From the NCBI GenBank assembly GCA_025667525.1, contig CM046875.1, positions 118,348,340 to 118,412,339 on the forward strand: 64,000 nucleotides of DNA, read 5' to 3'. Made by a program: the position numbers and the translations under genes. Of the stretch, positions 46,512-57,693 are shown in pieces. A model generated the notes under the pieces. It did no database searches and was not told the origin of the DNA. It saw nothing but the letters and a program-made list of their open reading frames with translations. The stretch comes from Glebionis coronaria. Lineage: Eukaryota > Streptophyta > Magnoliopsida > Asterales > Asteraceae. The stretch's first letter is position 1. Each line of letters opens with the position of its first letter.

Positions 46512-47113
46512 AACCCTTTTACGGCGAGGATAGCGATCGCTGTAGTTAGAGTCCGAGGAATTTTCGCTTGAGGAATCCCTTCTGCTCGCCTTTCATGTGC
46601 TTCTATTTCTTTCCTGACCTTGCAGATCCTGAGATGAATCTTTTTCTAAGGGGCCCAATCTATCAAGGGCGCTCCTTCTACCCGAAGTGTCGGGCCCTAA
46701 TCTGTCTTTCAAGCTTGTACGCCGATGTTAATTGACTGGTGTAATGAAACCGTCCTCTCCTTTTGAGTTCTCATAACTGTCTGAGGATGATGCGTCTTCA
46801 ATGAGAGGCGCATCCGAAGGAGACGTTGGGATCTCAGTCGTTCTTTCTTTCTTTCTTTTTTTCCTTTCTAGCTTCCTTGTTAGGTGTTGACCCTTCCATA
46901 GCCTTAAGTTCCTTATCAAAGTCTAGACTGATCCGAAGATCTCTTGTTGGATTCGCCCTCATCTGCGCCCTCATGAGTGGGATCAAAGCCTCGTAGTTTT
47001 CTGCGACGTAGTCGCTCATACTTTGCTTCGTCGAGGAGGGAATTTTCGTCTCAGTTCGTGGATCTATCACAGCCCATTTGTCCAGAGCGTCCTTGTGGCC
47101 TTGATCAGGGATC
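46512..47113 (-). pseudogene. Tat gag, N-terminal part
   Basis: This is the upstream portion of the same gag, right of the nested copia element. Frames 47070-46834 and 46919-46728 overlap and contain SMSDYVAENYEALIPLMRAQMRANPTRDLR followed by a Lys/Glu-rich run, as in Tat gag leaders. A frameshift in the Lys-rich run separates them. Confidence 0.72.
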
Positions 47114-47334
47114 TACCGAGAGGACGATGCACCCCCAACTGTCTGTGGGGTAGAGGTGACTAGTGGAGAGAAAGATACTTGCAGTCCCTTCCCTCCACGA
47201 CCTGGGTTATTAGGATCAAAGCTTGAGTATGGATTTGTTGGCTTCTTAGATCCCCCCTTTGGTGGGGGTGGATTTGCGCCGCTTTTCATCATTACTTTAG
47301 AGCTTAGTGTAGGGTCCCACGGATGGCGCCAACT
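47114..47334 (-). other. Tat 5' leader and primer binding site
   Basis: Two bases inside the LTR the minus strand reads TTGGCGCCATCCGTGGGACC (47312-47332), the primer site usual for Tat/Ogre/Retand-type elements. The rest is a short leader without a gene. Confidence 0.8.
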
Positions 47335-47913
47335 TGTTGATACAAAAGTTGGATGGACCGATCTTGACCCGGATTAGGCTTAATTCGGGGTCTTGTGGAC
47401 TCCGGCTCTTGCACAAAGTGAAATTTTCTTTGAGGACCCTGTGCACTAAATAGACACCGTTAGGCTTACCGTGGGTTTGTGACCCACGATTAGACTCTGG
47501 CGTGAGAGTAAGTAATCGATTTAAGTGAATAGTGTTTAGGGTATTGTGTGTATCGTACCTTTGTGGAACCATGGGGGTTCCTTTTACACCCGAGAGAGTC
47601 AAGGCTGGGCTCCCTGTTCTTGCGGCCTAAGAAGAGATAACGACTTAAAATAGCTTGATCCTTATCGCGTAACAAAGGTAAGTGTATATCTCTTTCCCTT
47701 AGGTGAATATATCAATATGATAGATTATATTCTGTCTGATCCTGTTGCACTACGACGAGGACCTTGGTTAAGTAATTAACTGTATGTGCGACAGCGGCTT
47801 GCCAGGCCTCCTGGGCTGCACGCACATCACGTAAGCATTAATCCATTCCTGATGGATACGGGTAGTACCCGTGAGTTGGACTATCCAGCCCGACTAGGGA
47901 CTATACGTCATCA
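47335..47913 (-). mobile_element. Tat 5' LTR
   Basis: This is the partner of 32192-32771. On the minus strand it starts TGATGACGTATAG and ends TATCAACA at the primer site. TACTG follows on the plus strand (47914-47918), matching 32187-32191. Confidence 0.92.
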
Positions 47914-50369
47914 TACTGTAAAGGAAAAGGACTAAATAATGTCCAACATGAAATAAATTAAGATAAAGTATGATAAATGCATAAGATATAGAAGACTGGA
48001 TAGCTTCCATCCGAATGCACATACTCTTGAGATCCTACTTGTGACCTTGGGTACCTGCCGTTTGGGAACATGGAAATGGAAAATGGCTGAGCATAACGCC
48101 CAGTGATCGGATATATATCATAACATAACGACATAGAATAATGAAAGTATATAAAGAGCATATAAAGCATGAATGACAGCAGAAATGAATAAGTCCTGGG
48201 AAAAACCTAGGCGTATAACATGTTAACTGATTTTAATTCTGAAAATATAGCTTATGTTTAGTTATGAAAATTTGTATTGTTAAATATACCAAAAGCCAAT
48301 ATAGGTCATGAGGTCAATAACGTGCATGAATACTTTGAGGGGTGACCTCGTCATGCAATTATAGGGGATGCCTCTAATTAATATGGTATGGGTAGGAGGG
48401 ATCAGCTCTTTGTGAAGGATAAGGCACACACCACATTCACCATAAAAATCCTGACTTAAACTGTAACTAGGATGCACCCATACGCCCCACATGATAACAT
48501 AATAAATAATAAAGTCCAAATAAACTGAAGGGACGCCATGAGCTATCACTCCGCCTTGGTGAAGTCATAACACTGGTGCCTCCAGTGTTATGGTTATGGT
48601 ACCTCGATAACTAGGTGAAACTGGCATGCGTGTATATGGCTAAGGTAACTAATAAAACATACGCACTTAAATCTGTAACTACTGGGAAAACAGTTGGCTG
48701 CATACGGGAAATCCTAATAAAGGAAGAGATTGTCCTTACTGAAGGACGGGAAATCCATAGCTTGTGTCTAGTAGAAGCTAACGGAAACGCTGAAGAACCT
48801 ACTCCGCCTTAACGGATAATACTACATAAGATGACGAACGTGTATGAGTTGTTTGAGATATGTGTATTTTACTGGTTATGTGTGTTCGTAGCTTGTTATT
48901 TATATTATGTCATGTTTTAACAATTTTAAGTGTTAACTGTAGTTATTCTTGTATTTTGTTTTTTATAATTCATGTATTAAGGTATTACTATACTTGTATT
49001 GTAATACTAAGTAACTTTCTAAAAATAGCAGGTTTCTTAAAATAGTAAGTTTCCAAAAATAGAAAGTTTCCAAAAATAGTAAGTTTCCATAATTAGAAAT
49101 AAGCTGGATTATTAAGCCAAAAATATAAGTTAAAGCTTATTAGTAAAAATACAAGTCATGCATTAAATGTTTTAGCTTATTAAATAATTAACATGGTCAA
49201 TTCAATAAACTATAGATTATATGAATTTAAATAAAATAACATGTTTAATTAAATTAGGCTAATGAAATACTTAGGTTAAATCATGAAATATTAAGTTTAA
49301 TATTTAAAACCTAAGTCTTGTCAAATAAATAAAATAAACTGATTTTATTAATTCCGAGCCCGAACCCGTGTTCTAAAATAATCCCGAGCCCGAAAGTACC
49401 TAGCTGACACCAACCAGCCAGCGGCCGGTGGTGTCAGCCGACGGCTAAAACCAAACCGCAACACATCAGTGGCTACAGCCGGCTAGCCACTGCCGAGCCA
49501 AAGTACACCACGGCTTCATCCGGGTTCCCACTGTTCTAAACAAAGTCCCACCGAGACCCTATAGGTCTCGGTTGACACTCGAATCAAACCAAAACATACC
49601 AAAACTATACCCCGACTTGCGTCGGGGTCCCTTGTGTGCGATCGACCCACAAACCAAACCAAGCCGAGACCTTAAGGTCTCGGTTTTGGTGTGATTAACC
49701 AAGCCGAGAGCCCTGGGCTCTCGGTTGATGCGTCAGCCGAGCCAAACCAACCTCAAAGAACCTTAATTCTTGAGTTCTTGGTAAATCTTAACATGTTTTT
49801 ATGTTTGTTTTTAAGATTTAATTACATGAGATCATGAATTCAATAAAAGAATAAAAAGAAAGGGTTTATGATGTTACCGAATGCGTAGATGAATAAGGTT
49901 AAAGAACACGAACACGTAGCTATAAAAACCAAGGATCAAAATCAACCCAAACACCCTTGGTGTTCTTGAAAAACCGGCAAGGAGAAGGAGGATAAAAATA
50001 GGGTTTTCATGATTTGCTAAATAATTTGTTATGTTTTATTCCCCTGATGTTTTATTAGATTAAGACTTGTATTGGGTCATGGGCCAAAAGCCCACTCCCT
50101 TGTTTTCCTTGGTCTATGCCCCGGCTACCATAGAGCCCAAAACCAAACTCGTAACTTTTACAAGTTAAATAATATTCGTGTGTGTTCGTATTAAATTGTC
50201 GTAAATATAATGTCATGTTCATGTCACATTTATAATATACGTAAATACTTGTTATTTAATGTCGTGACACGTGTAATATATTATAAAAAGAAAGTTTTAA
50301 ATTTATACGTATTTTCATGTATTTACTGTTCATGTTTACTGTTCATGGTATTTTAATGCGGGTTTTACA
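47914..50369 (-). mobile_element. Tekay-2 3' LTR, main piece
   Basis: On the minus strand it starts TGTAAAACCCGC at 50369. It has CCGAGA hairpins at 49550-49572, 49664-49683 and 49704-49724, a CCCCGAC/GTCGGGG hairpin near 49609, and GGAAACTTTCTA-type tandem repeats at 49013-49090. With 32033-32191 it makes an LTR of about 2.6 kb. No gene lies in it. It is a relative of the plus-strand fragment at 22058-24450. Confidence 0.85.
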
Positions 50370-50657
50370 ACTCTTCCCCTCTAAAAGAATAATTCGTCCT
50401 CGAATTAGAGAAAACGTAAACTGAAAGAAAGCATACTCGAATCAGAACTGGAAATGAGGGTAAGAAGTCCGTATAGACTCCTCCGCCTCCCAAGTGGCTT
50501 CCCGCTCAGGATGATGGCTCCAGAGGATTTTGACGAATGGAATCGTCTTCCTCCGCATGACACTATCTTGTCGTTCAAGGACTCTCTCAGGTTCTTCAAC
50601 ATATGAAAGATCCTCTCGAATCTGATCAAGCGGATACTGAACAACATGAAGGGGATG
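50370..50657 (-). pseudogene. Tekay-2 integrase tail and chromodomain-like end, with polypurine tract
   Basis: Continuing the reading frame that stops at the Athila-2 insertion, the minus strand encodes QYPLDQIREDLSYVEEPERV and then VKILWSHHPEREATWEAEE. This is the chromodomain-type end common to Tekay elements, where the aromatic W-x7-ATWE pattern is the signature. Frame changes follow before the stop. The run AGAGGGGAAGAGT next to the LTR (50370-50384) is the polypurine tract. Confidence 0.8.
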
Positions 50658-50662
50658 ATAGT

Positions 50663-52270
50663 TAATAACTAGGACTTTACCCAGTATAATATTTAAGTTC
50701 GTTGAAGTGGTCTAATCGAATTGATTACTGGTTTAAGTGCGACTCAATTGTTTTTGGTTAAGAAAAATAATTGTTTTGTCGTTGTAGTATATTTAAATTG
50801 CAAGACTTTAAATAAATGACGGTTAATTTAAATCTAAAACTAATTAAAATGTAAATGGTGCCATATTAAAACATTTAAAAAGTGACGTTTATCGGAAAAA
50901 TGACAATTTCAGAAAAAGTACTATTTTAGGAAAAATGACTAATTCAGAAAAAATAGGATTTTCGGAAAAATGAAGTTTTCGGAAAAATGGAATCTTCGGA
51001 ATAACTGCTTTTTCGGAATAATAATCTTTTCAGAAAAATGGTTATTTCGGAAAAAAAATGTATCTTCGGAAAAATGACTAATTCAGAAAAAGTAGTATTT
51101 CGAAAAAAAAAATGTTTTCAGATAAATCTTCGGAAAAATGGAAATTTCAGAAAAAGTAATTTCAGCAAAGTGATAAATTCAGAGAAAATGGCTATTTCGG
51201 AAAAAATGCTAATTCAGAAAAAGGATGAATTCAGAAAAAGGATGAATTTAGAGATTAAAACCCTTTTCCGAAAACATGGAAATGGAATATACAGTAGACT
51301 AAAATTCGTAAAATAAGCCACAAATAAGCTAAAATCAAATAAGCAATCTACCAAAACTTAATCTAAAACACTTTTAAGAAAAACTAATTCAACCACAAAT
51401 CAAAAACTTGAAAAACACTAATAAATTAAAAATTAAAAATCAACTTTTAATAAAATAAACTAATAAACACTTAACTAAATCAAATCAAACACACAATAAG
51501 CTATCAAATCAATAAGCTAACATAATCAAACACATAAAAACATAACAACTAATCAAATAAGCATAACAATAAGATAATAAGCATAAAGATTAACAAAAAT
51601 AAGAAAGGTAGAAGGAGAGATTAATATAAAACTTGATTAAAGAAAAGATTAAACAACAAAAGTAAAGATTAAACTTACTTGGAATTAAAGGAATTAAGGT
51701 GCAAGACAAGGTAATTAAAATTGACAATTAAGTAAATGACATGAAATAAAGGTGCAAGTAATGAAAATGGTGGAGAGATTAATTTTGTCAAAATTAGCTA
51801 ACAATTCCTAATGACACATTAGGAGTCTATTTATAGTGATTAGGAAAACTAAGCATGTGTTGGTTCATTCTTCTTTCTTTCTCGACTTCTCGTCTTCTAA
51901 ATTCTTCGACTTTATCGACTTTGTCTCGGGATTAACTGAACTCGTCTAATAATATCTTCACTTATTTAGACTTGAGTTCTTCGGCTTTATTAAACTTCCG
52001 TCTTTAGACTTTTTCTTCGATAAATCTTCATAATAGGCCTTGGACTTCCGTTCTTTTTGCACTCTTGATCTTTTGACTTCGTCTTTTGTCGTTTTCTTCG
52101 ATAAAAGCCCGTGAAAGCCCGTGTTTTCCTCCCTTTTCACATTTTGATCCTGAATCACAACAAAAACATAAACCACGCATAATTCCGACATTTACGACAT
52201 AAAATACACGTTTTGGCCTGGTTATTATTGTAGTTAAGTGATAAAAGGATGGGTGTTTACACACCTATCA
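50663..52270 (-). mobile_element. Athila-2 3' LTR with 288-bp deletion
   Basis: It matches 57694-59585 except that about 288 bases (58201 versus 57911 in the other copy) are missing, with an AAAAGT microhomology at the break. TATA lies at 51828-51835. On the minus strand it starts TGATAGGTGTG. Confidence 0.92.
50888..51250. repeat. TTCGGAAAAATG-type degenerate tandem repeat, left LTR
   Basis: About two dozen copies of a short TTCRGAAAAA motif with 4- to 8-base spacers, alternating CGG and CAG. The matching array in the right LTR is 58130-58560. Confidence 0.85.
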
Positions 52271-52283
52271 AATCCCCTACACT
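52271..52283 (-). other. Polypurine tract of Athila-2
   Basis: The minus strand reads AAGTGTAGGGGATT directly before the 3' LTR. The core AAGTGTAGGGG recurs at about 53905, 53961 and 54201 inside the element. Confidence 0.72.
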
Positions 52284-54304
52284 TGACCATTGCAATGTCC
52301 TCATGCAATGCATTAATTACAAAGCAAGGTTACACTTTTCATCACAATCAATCCACATTGGCCTTTATTAAAGAGACAAAAAATAACAAAACAAGTAAAG
52401 AAATCAAAAACTTACCTTAGGGTTTTAGAATGTCGTGAATGATTATCATCCTCAACTTTCACGTTCCCCAAACCAAGCTTAAAAACGAGATCATTGTTAT
52501 TATAAGTTAGCAAACTAAAACGAACTCATGTGGGCCAATTATTCACTTAGACTCCCTTATTCCTAGGTGTATCTCTTATATTTTATGATTCTCTTGAATG
52601 ATCACGAGAATACATTGTTTGACTTATTTCGATAGTTTATTTAGGCCGAAAATAAAGTAGGACGATTTAATCAATAGTTAGCTAAAGGACAAACTCTTTT
52701 AAAACTGCTTCTCGGGACCTCATAAAGTTCATATCTTGGCATAACTCGCTTCGTGATTTGAGACCTTTCTCGGACCGATATTTGGCAGCGACTTCATACT
52801 TCAAATCTTGAGAGACGTTCATGAAATAATGGTCTTCTCTTCATAATAGGAATTTCTTCACTTGAAGTTTTGAGAGATTCTTTATACTAGGACCACGACT
52901 TCTTCATTTTTCTCCAATCATTACTTTGGACTTTGATATACAACGATCCGCCTCCTTTTAAGACTTGGATCTATTTATCCTCATACCTTGCTAGGGTCTT
53001 TTTGGATAGACTTCTCCATGATCTTTAGGGGAGTATTTGCTTTTCGTCGTGTGTCTCGATCCTTCATATTGGTCTTTGATAAATGATTCTTCACATCACT
53101 TTTGGATCTTTAGCAACAAAATGTAGCCCTCATGCCTTGTTAGGGCCTTTTCGGACTCGCCAATCTTCGCATCCCGCTTCAATAAGTTATGCCTTGGCTA
53201 TGAACTCTAATTAATACCGAGCAACTTTTAAACGATCTTGGGCTAGAAGCTAAGTAACTTTTCAAATCGTACGACCTTACTTATTGCAGATAAATTTATT
53301 AACAAGCGATGGGAGAAAAAGCTTATAATCAACTCACATAAATTCACGAAAGAATACCAAACTTATAATTGACTCTATCATCTCTCGTTCTCCACATTTT
53401 AAAATCTCAAGGAATGAGACTCGTGGATGCTTAGCCTATTAAATCAAAGTTTTTGGTTTTCGAGTCATCTATAGGATCTTGCAATTTCTTAGACTTTTTC
53501 AAGTTTAGAAAATGCATTTTAAAGTTCCCTTGATAAACGACTCTCTAGGATCAATTATAGGAACTTGCGAAAAGTTCTTGTTCTTAACCCGTGAGAGTTA
53601 AGACTCTCGCGTTTTAAAGCTCCCTATATAAAAGTCTAGCAAAACTTGACTTAAACACGTTAAGGATACTAGCTAGAGTAAACTTAGATAATTAAACTCG
53701 GGTTGAGTCAAAAGATTCACAACGTTTGAAAACTAAAACCACTTTACTAAAATTTATTCTAGTAAAGAAAGAAAATAACTATAGCAAAAGAAAAACTAAT
53801 AGACCAAAATAGATAAAAAATTTTGAAAAGTGTCAAAAAATCAATTTTCTGGTTAAAATGAGGAAAAATACAAGGAAAAGGCCACTTAACTTCGATAGAA
53901 GTCCCCCCTACACTTAATATAAATATTGTCCTCAATGTTTAAGCATGTGGAAGTAATCTCCCCTACACTTAGGACATTGTGCACTTTGTTTAAATCTTGC
54001 TAAGGAAGAGACAACTAAAGTGATTCCTATTTTAATATTGGAAAATATAAAATAGAGAATCAAAAGAGTTTATGATAAAACCGGGAAGACGGGTACACGG
54101 GATCACGGTTCGTCAAAAGTCATCAAGAATGGATCTTTGAAGGCTCGAATCCCTGTACATGATTAGAAAGAAGACAACAAACAACATACTAGGGTCTCCC
54201 CCTACACTTATTATAAAAATAAGAGAAAAAGGATAGATACTTGGGTTGCCTCCCAAAAAGCGCTTGTTTTTTATAACCGAGTCGTGAGCCTGACTCGACC
54301 TTGA
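52284..54304 (-). other. Athila-2 noncoding region in place of RT and integrase
   Basis: About 2 kb without recognisable coding on either strand. It holds a diverged local repeat (CATACCTTGCTAGGGTCTTTTTGGA near 52985 and again near 53133, with changes). The final part (53660-54300) aligns with the 3' noncoding region of Athila-1. Confidence 0.65.
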
Positions 54305-55960
54305 TTAGCATAGGAAGAAACTTGAAACACATCCACCGGGATGAAAGACATGGTTTTCATCCATCAAATAGCACAAGCTTAAGGCGAACAAGGCAAGCCA
54401 AAGAAGAGTAGGCAGGGTTCCCTTAAGCAAAGATGGAGCACGGTGGGAGCAAGTATGGTGAGGTGCAAGCATATCTTCATAAGTACCAAAGATTTTTCCT
54501 TTTATTTCATCAGATGGATACTGAGATGGCTTGAAGATTCCAATACCGGGGTCGAACACCTTTTCCTTTAGGGAAAAATAACACTCAGGCTCAGCAGATC
54601 TTGAAGAATATCCGATCATAAATCTCGCAATCTCATCCTCAGAAGGTGGATAGAGAGGAGTTAAGACATAAGTGCTGCGGATATCGGTGTCGGCCGGCTT
54701 CTTCTCCTTTGAAGTGGGTTTCTTCATATCCAAAGTAGGATAAAGACCATAATCATCAAAGTACAAAGGAGGGGCATCACTCTCATGAGGGAAGTATGTA
54801 TTGAGAAAAGTAGAAAAGTATTCCTCAAATGAGTAGTCATCCAAAGTAGGATCAAGTGTGGTTAGTGGAGGATCTTCATCATGTGAAGAATCACTCGAAA
54901 GAGTATCGGCCTCATCAAAATCATCATAAGTGGGCATGTCTGGATACTCAGAAGTAAAATCATCATAATCATCTCCATCGGAACTAGAATCGTCATCATA
55001 AGCATCAAAGATCGGTGGAGAATCATAAATTGGTGGAGGATCAGAATTGGATAGAGAATCATCCACATCATCTTGGAACAGTGGATTATCATAGCAAGAA
55101 TCGAATAGAGGATTGTTGTAGACGACAAAATCATCAAGCACATTAATCATATTCGCCGATTCTCTTCCATAGGATTTGTTTGTGATCTTCCCCATTTTGA
55201 ACACTTGTTGTTCATTCCCGACCCTTAAAATTAACTCACCTTCGGCAACATCGACGAGAGATTTTCCGGTTCTCAAGAATGGCCGACCAAGTATTAAAGG
55301 AATACGAGGGTCCATTTCATAATCAACAACAACAAAGTCGACCGGAAAAGTGAAGGTGCCAACTTTAATGAACACATCTTTGGCAATACCAACGGGGTAA
55401 GCGAGAGTGCGATTTGCAAGCTCAAGAGTCATCTTCGTTGGTGTAAGGTCGGGTAATGATAGTGCTGTCCAAACACTTAAAGGCATCAAATTAATACTTG
55501 CCCCGAGATCAGCTAGGGCAGTAAATTCTTCGGTTTTGTTTAAAATGCAAGGCAACACAAAACGACCGAGATCTCCAAGTTTTTCCGAAAGTTCTTTAAG
55601 AATAACTGCAGAAAAGTTTTCATTTAAGCGTGTGTTGGCGAGCTCAACCAGCTTTTCCTTCTTATTAAGCAATTCCTTGAATGCTTTGATAAATTTCGGC
55701 ATGTGGACAAGTGCTTCAACAAGGCTAATGTTGAAATTCATTTGAGAGATCATCTTCAAATAGTTCGACACTTGAGTGTCATCCTTAGTTAGCAAGTTAG
55801 GCTTGTCCAAGCGAGAAGGATATGGGATGTTGGGTTTATAGGTGGAAGGTGGGGTTGGTGAAGGGTTCTTCTTGGGTACATCAGTAAGAGGTGGAGACGG
55901 TAATGGAGAACTAATACTAGGCGTGGGAGTAGGAGGGATAAATGGTGGTGGAGGAGAGTA
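54305..55960 (-). CDS. Athila-2 protease with acidic and hydrophobic C-terminal extension
   Basis: This is the second part of a gag-protease reading frame, open from 55810 and readable back to about 55960, where one indel separates it from gag. Helical VSNYLKMISQMNFNISLVEAL leads to the protease active site ALADLGASINLMPLSVW (about residue 100 counted from 55810). PVDFVVVDYEMDPRIPLILGRPFLRTG follows. Residues about 225-330 are very rich in Asp, Ser and Pro. At about 463-482 a hydrophobic segment (LPTLLWLALFALSLCYLM) precedes a short Cys-containing tail. Complete Athila elements would continue into RT; here the frame stops. Confidence 0.82.
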   Translation of the reverse strand, partial: YSPPPPFIPPTPTPSISSPLPSPPLTDVPKKNPSPTPPSTYKPNIPYPSRLDKPNLLTKDDTQVSNYLKMISQMNFNISLVEALVHMPKFIKAFKELLNKKEKLVELANTRLNENFSAVILKELSEKLGDLGRFVLPCILNKTEEFTALADLGASINLMPLSVWTALSLPDLTPTKMTLELANRTLAYPVGIAKDVFIKVGTFTFPVDFVVVDYEMDPRIPLILGRPFLRTGKSLVDVAEGELILRVGNEQQVFKMGKITNKSYGRESANMINVLDDFVVYNNPLFDSCYDNPLFQDDVDDSLSNSDPPPIYDSPPIFDAYDDDSSSDGDDYDDFTSEYPDMPTYDDFDEADTLSSDSSHDEDPPLTTLDPTLDDYSFEEYFSTFLNTYFPHESDAPPLYFDDYGLYPTLDMKKPTSKEKKPADTDIRSTYVLTPLYPPSEDEIARFMIGYSSRSAEPECYFSLKEKVFDPGIGIFKPSQYPSDEIKGKIFGTYEDMLAPHHTCSHRAPSLLKGTLPTLLWLALFALSLCYLMDENHVFHPGGCVSSFFLC

Positions 55961-57471
55961 ACTGGGGAAGGGATAGATGGTCCTACTACGGTTGCTCCAC
56001 TGCGTGTAGTAATAGCACTCACATTCGCTCTCGGGTTGGTGACGGTGTTGGAAGGTAGAGAGCCCGAAGTAGAGGGTGGAGTGGTTGATAAGAAACTAGC
56101 CAGCATATTCTTCAAATCATTTGTTTGAGTGCTAAAAGAGGTTTGTATATCATGTCGAATCTCGGATCTAATGTCATTACCTTGCTTAGTGATATCCCCT
56201 TTCAAATTGATAATTTGGCTTTGCAGATTCTTAATTTGCTCTCCTTGGGTTCTCATTAAGGCGTCAACATCTTGATTGACGGGTGGGGCTTGTTGAGCGG
56301 ATGGGTGATAAGGATTAGAAGCTCTAGGTGGGATTTGGTTGCTTCTATTGTAGTTGTTGTTGAGATTGTGGTTTTGAGGAGAAAAACCGGGTGAAAGGTA
56401 GTTGTTCGACCTGTAACTTAGCAAATTTCGATCCCCTTGAGGTCGGGCTTGGTAATTTACCGGTGAATAGTTACCATAAGCCGCATACACGTTTTCCGGA
56501 TTGCCTTGAGTAGAAGGACAATCAGTGTATGAGTGAGGACCGCCACATGTCTCATAAGAAATGGCCACCGCTTTAACTTGTTGTTGTTGGTTTGTAGCGA
56601 TGAGCAAGATATTTTTGTTCATTTCGGCCATCATGCGGGTGAATTCGGTCATATCGGGGTTTGCTGAAGTAGAAGAAACATTGACTCTCGGGTTGTTCCT
56701 TGAAGATGCGGAGGAATCCCAATTTTTGTGATGATTAGTCATGTTCTCAATAAGCTCTCTACACTCCTCAGGTCTTCTTTTCATAAATGTGCCACCGGCG
56801 GCTGCATTAATCGTATCACGATCACGAAAAGTCAAACCATTGTAGAAAGTATCAATCAACGTAACGGGGAGCATGTTGTGGTTTGGACATCGATAGATCA
56901 AAACATTATATCTTTCCCAAGCATCAAAGAGAGATTCATCGGGTTCTTGCATGAAACCGCTGATTTGATTTCGAAGGCTCGTGACCATGGATGGTGGAAA
57001 GTAGCGCGACAAAAATCGTTGAGTCATGTCGTCCCAAGTATGAATGGAATTCTTCGGGAGACGATCAAACCATTTTTCGGCGTGGTGGGATAAAGTATGT
57101 GGAAAGAGCTGTAGGCGAAGGACATCCATAGTAACACCGGGCAACTTCATGCTTTGAGTAATAGTAATGAATTTGTCGAGGTGCTTGTTGGCATCATCAT
57201 CCGGCAATCCGCGAAAAGGGTTAGTTTGCACTTGTTGGATCATGTGATGCTTCAACGAAAACTCCGGAGCCGTGATTTGCATCGGCGCAATCGGTCCTCC
57301 TCGTCCAAACATTGTGGGTTGACAAAGCTCCTCCATTGTCCGAAGGTCGGGTGGGGGAACATTGTTGTTGTTATTGTTGAGGTGCGGTGGGTTATTGTTG
57401 TTGTTCACACCTGCCATAGCTAAATCTTCACGAGTCTCGGACTCTGGATAAATGGAAGATCTAGTACGCAT
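55960..57471 (-). CDS. Athila-2 gag
   Basis: This is the structural protein of the particle. ATG is at 57471. Residues about 20-45 are an Asn/Pro-rich linker. The capsid-like part spans about 65-245 (NPFRGLPDDDANKHLDKF, LFPHTLSHHAEKWFDRLPKNSIHTWDDMTQRFLSRYFPP, FYNGLTFRDRDTINAAAGG). At 306-318 the zinc knuckle reads YETCGGPHSYTDC, with the first cysteine changed to tyrosine. A coiled stretch follows (MRTQGEQIKNLQSQIINLKGD). After about residue 500 the frame shifts and is out of register until the stop at 55789, so one small indel interrupts an otherwise complete gag-protease gene. Confidence 0.85.
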
Positions 57472-57674
57472 ACACCTGCAAAAGCAAAAGAAAAAGATAC
57501 CAAAGCAATAGACAATATATATACACTATAAAAATAAAATCTTTTTGGATTTTTGAAAATTTTTAATTTTTAGGGATTTTTGGAAATATTTAAGCTAGAA
57601 AAATAACGTTCACGAGTGAACGGATCCCAAAATTCAACGCGTCTCTCACAGAAACCGTTAATCTTTACGAAAAG

Positions 57675-57691
57675 AGCCGGCAGCGGTGCCA
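57675..57691 (-). other. Primer binding site of Athila-2
   Basis: The minus strand reads TGGCACCGCTGCCGG two bases after the LTR end, the same 15 bases as in Athila-1. Between it and gag (57472-57674) lies a short AT-rich leader. Confidence 0.82.
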
Positions 57692-57693
57692 TT

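Larger units (their letters stand above)
32192..47913 (-). mobile_element. Tat-type Ty3/gypsy element, internally deleted
   Basis: LTRs of about 580 bp (32192-32771 and 47335-47913) bound an element flanked by TACTG on both sides. On the minus strand it has primer site, gag (split by a copia insertion), protease, a partial RNase H and the integrase zinc finger. RT, the first RNase H and the integrase core are missing. Between pol and the 3' LTR it carries an antisense gene region on the plus strand, a known trait of some Tat-lineage elements. Without the nested copia element it is about 8.6 kb. Confidence 0.9.

Noticed and set aside
54305..54500. Envelope gene in Athila-2
   Set aside because: Athila elements can carry envelope-like genes, but here the hydrophobic segment is the tail of the protease frame with no signal peptide or separate start.
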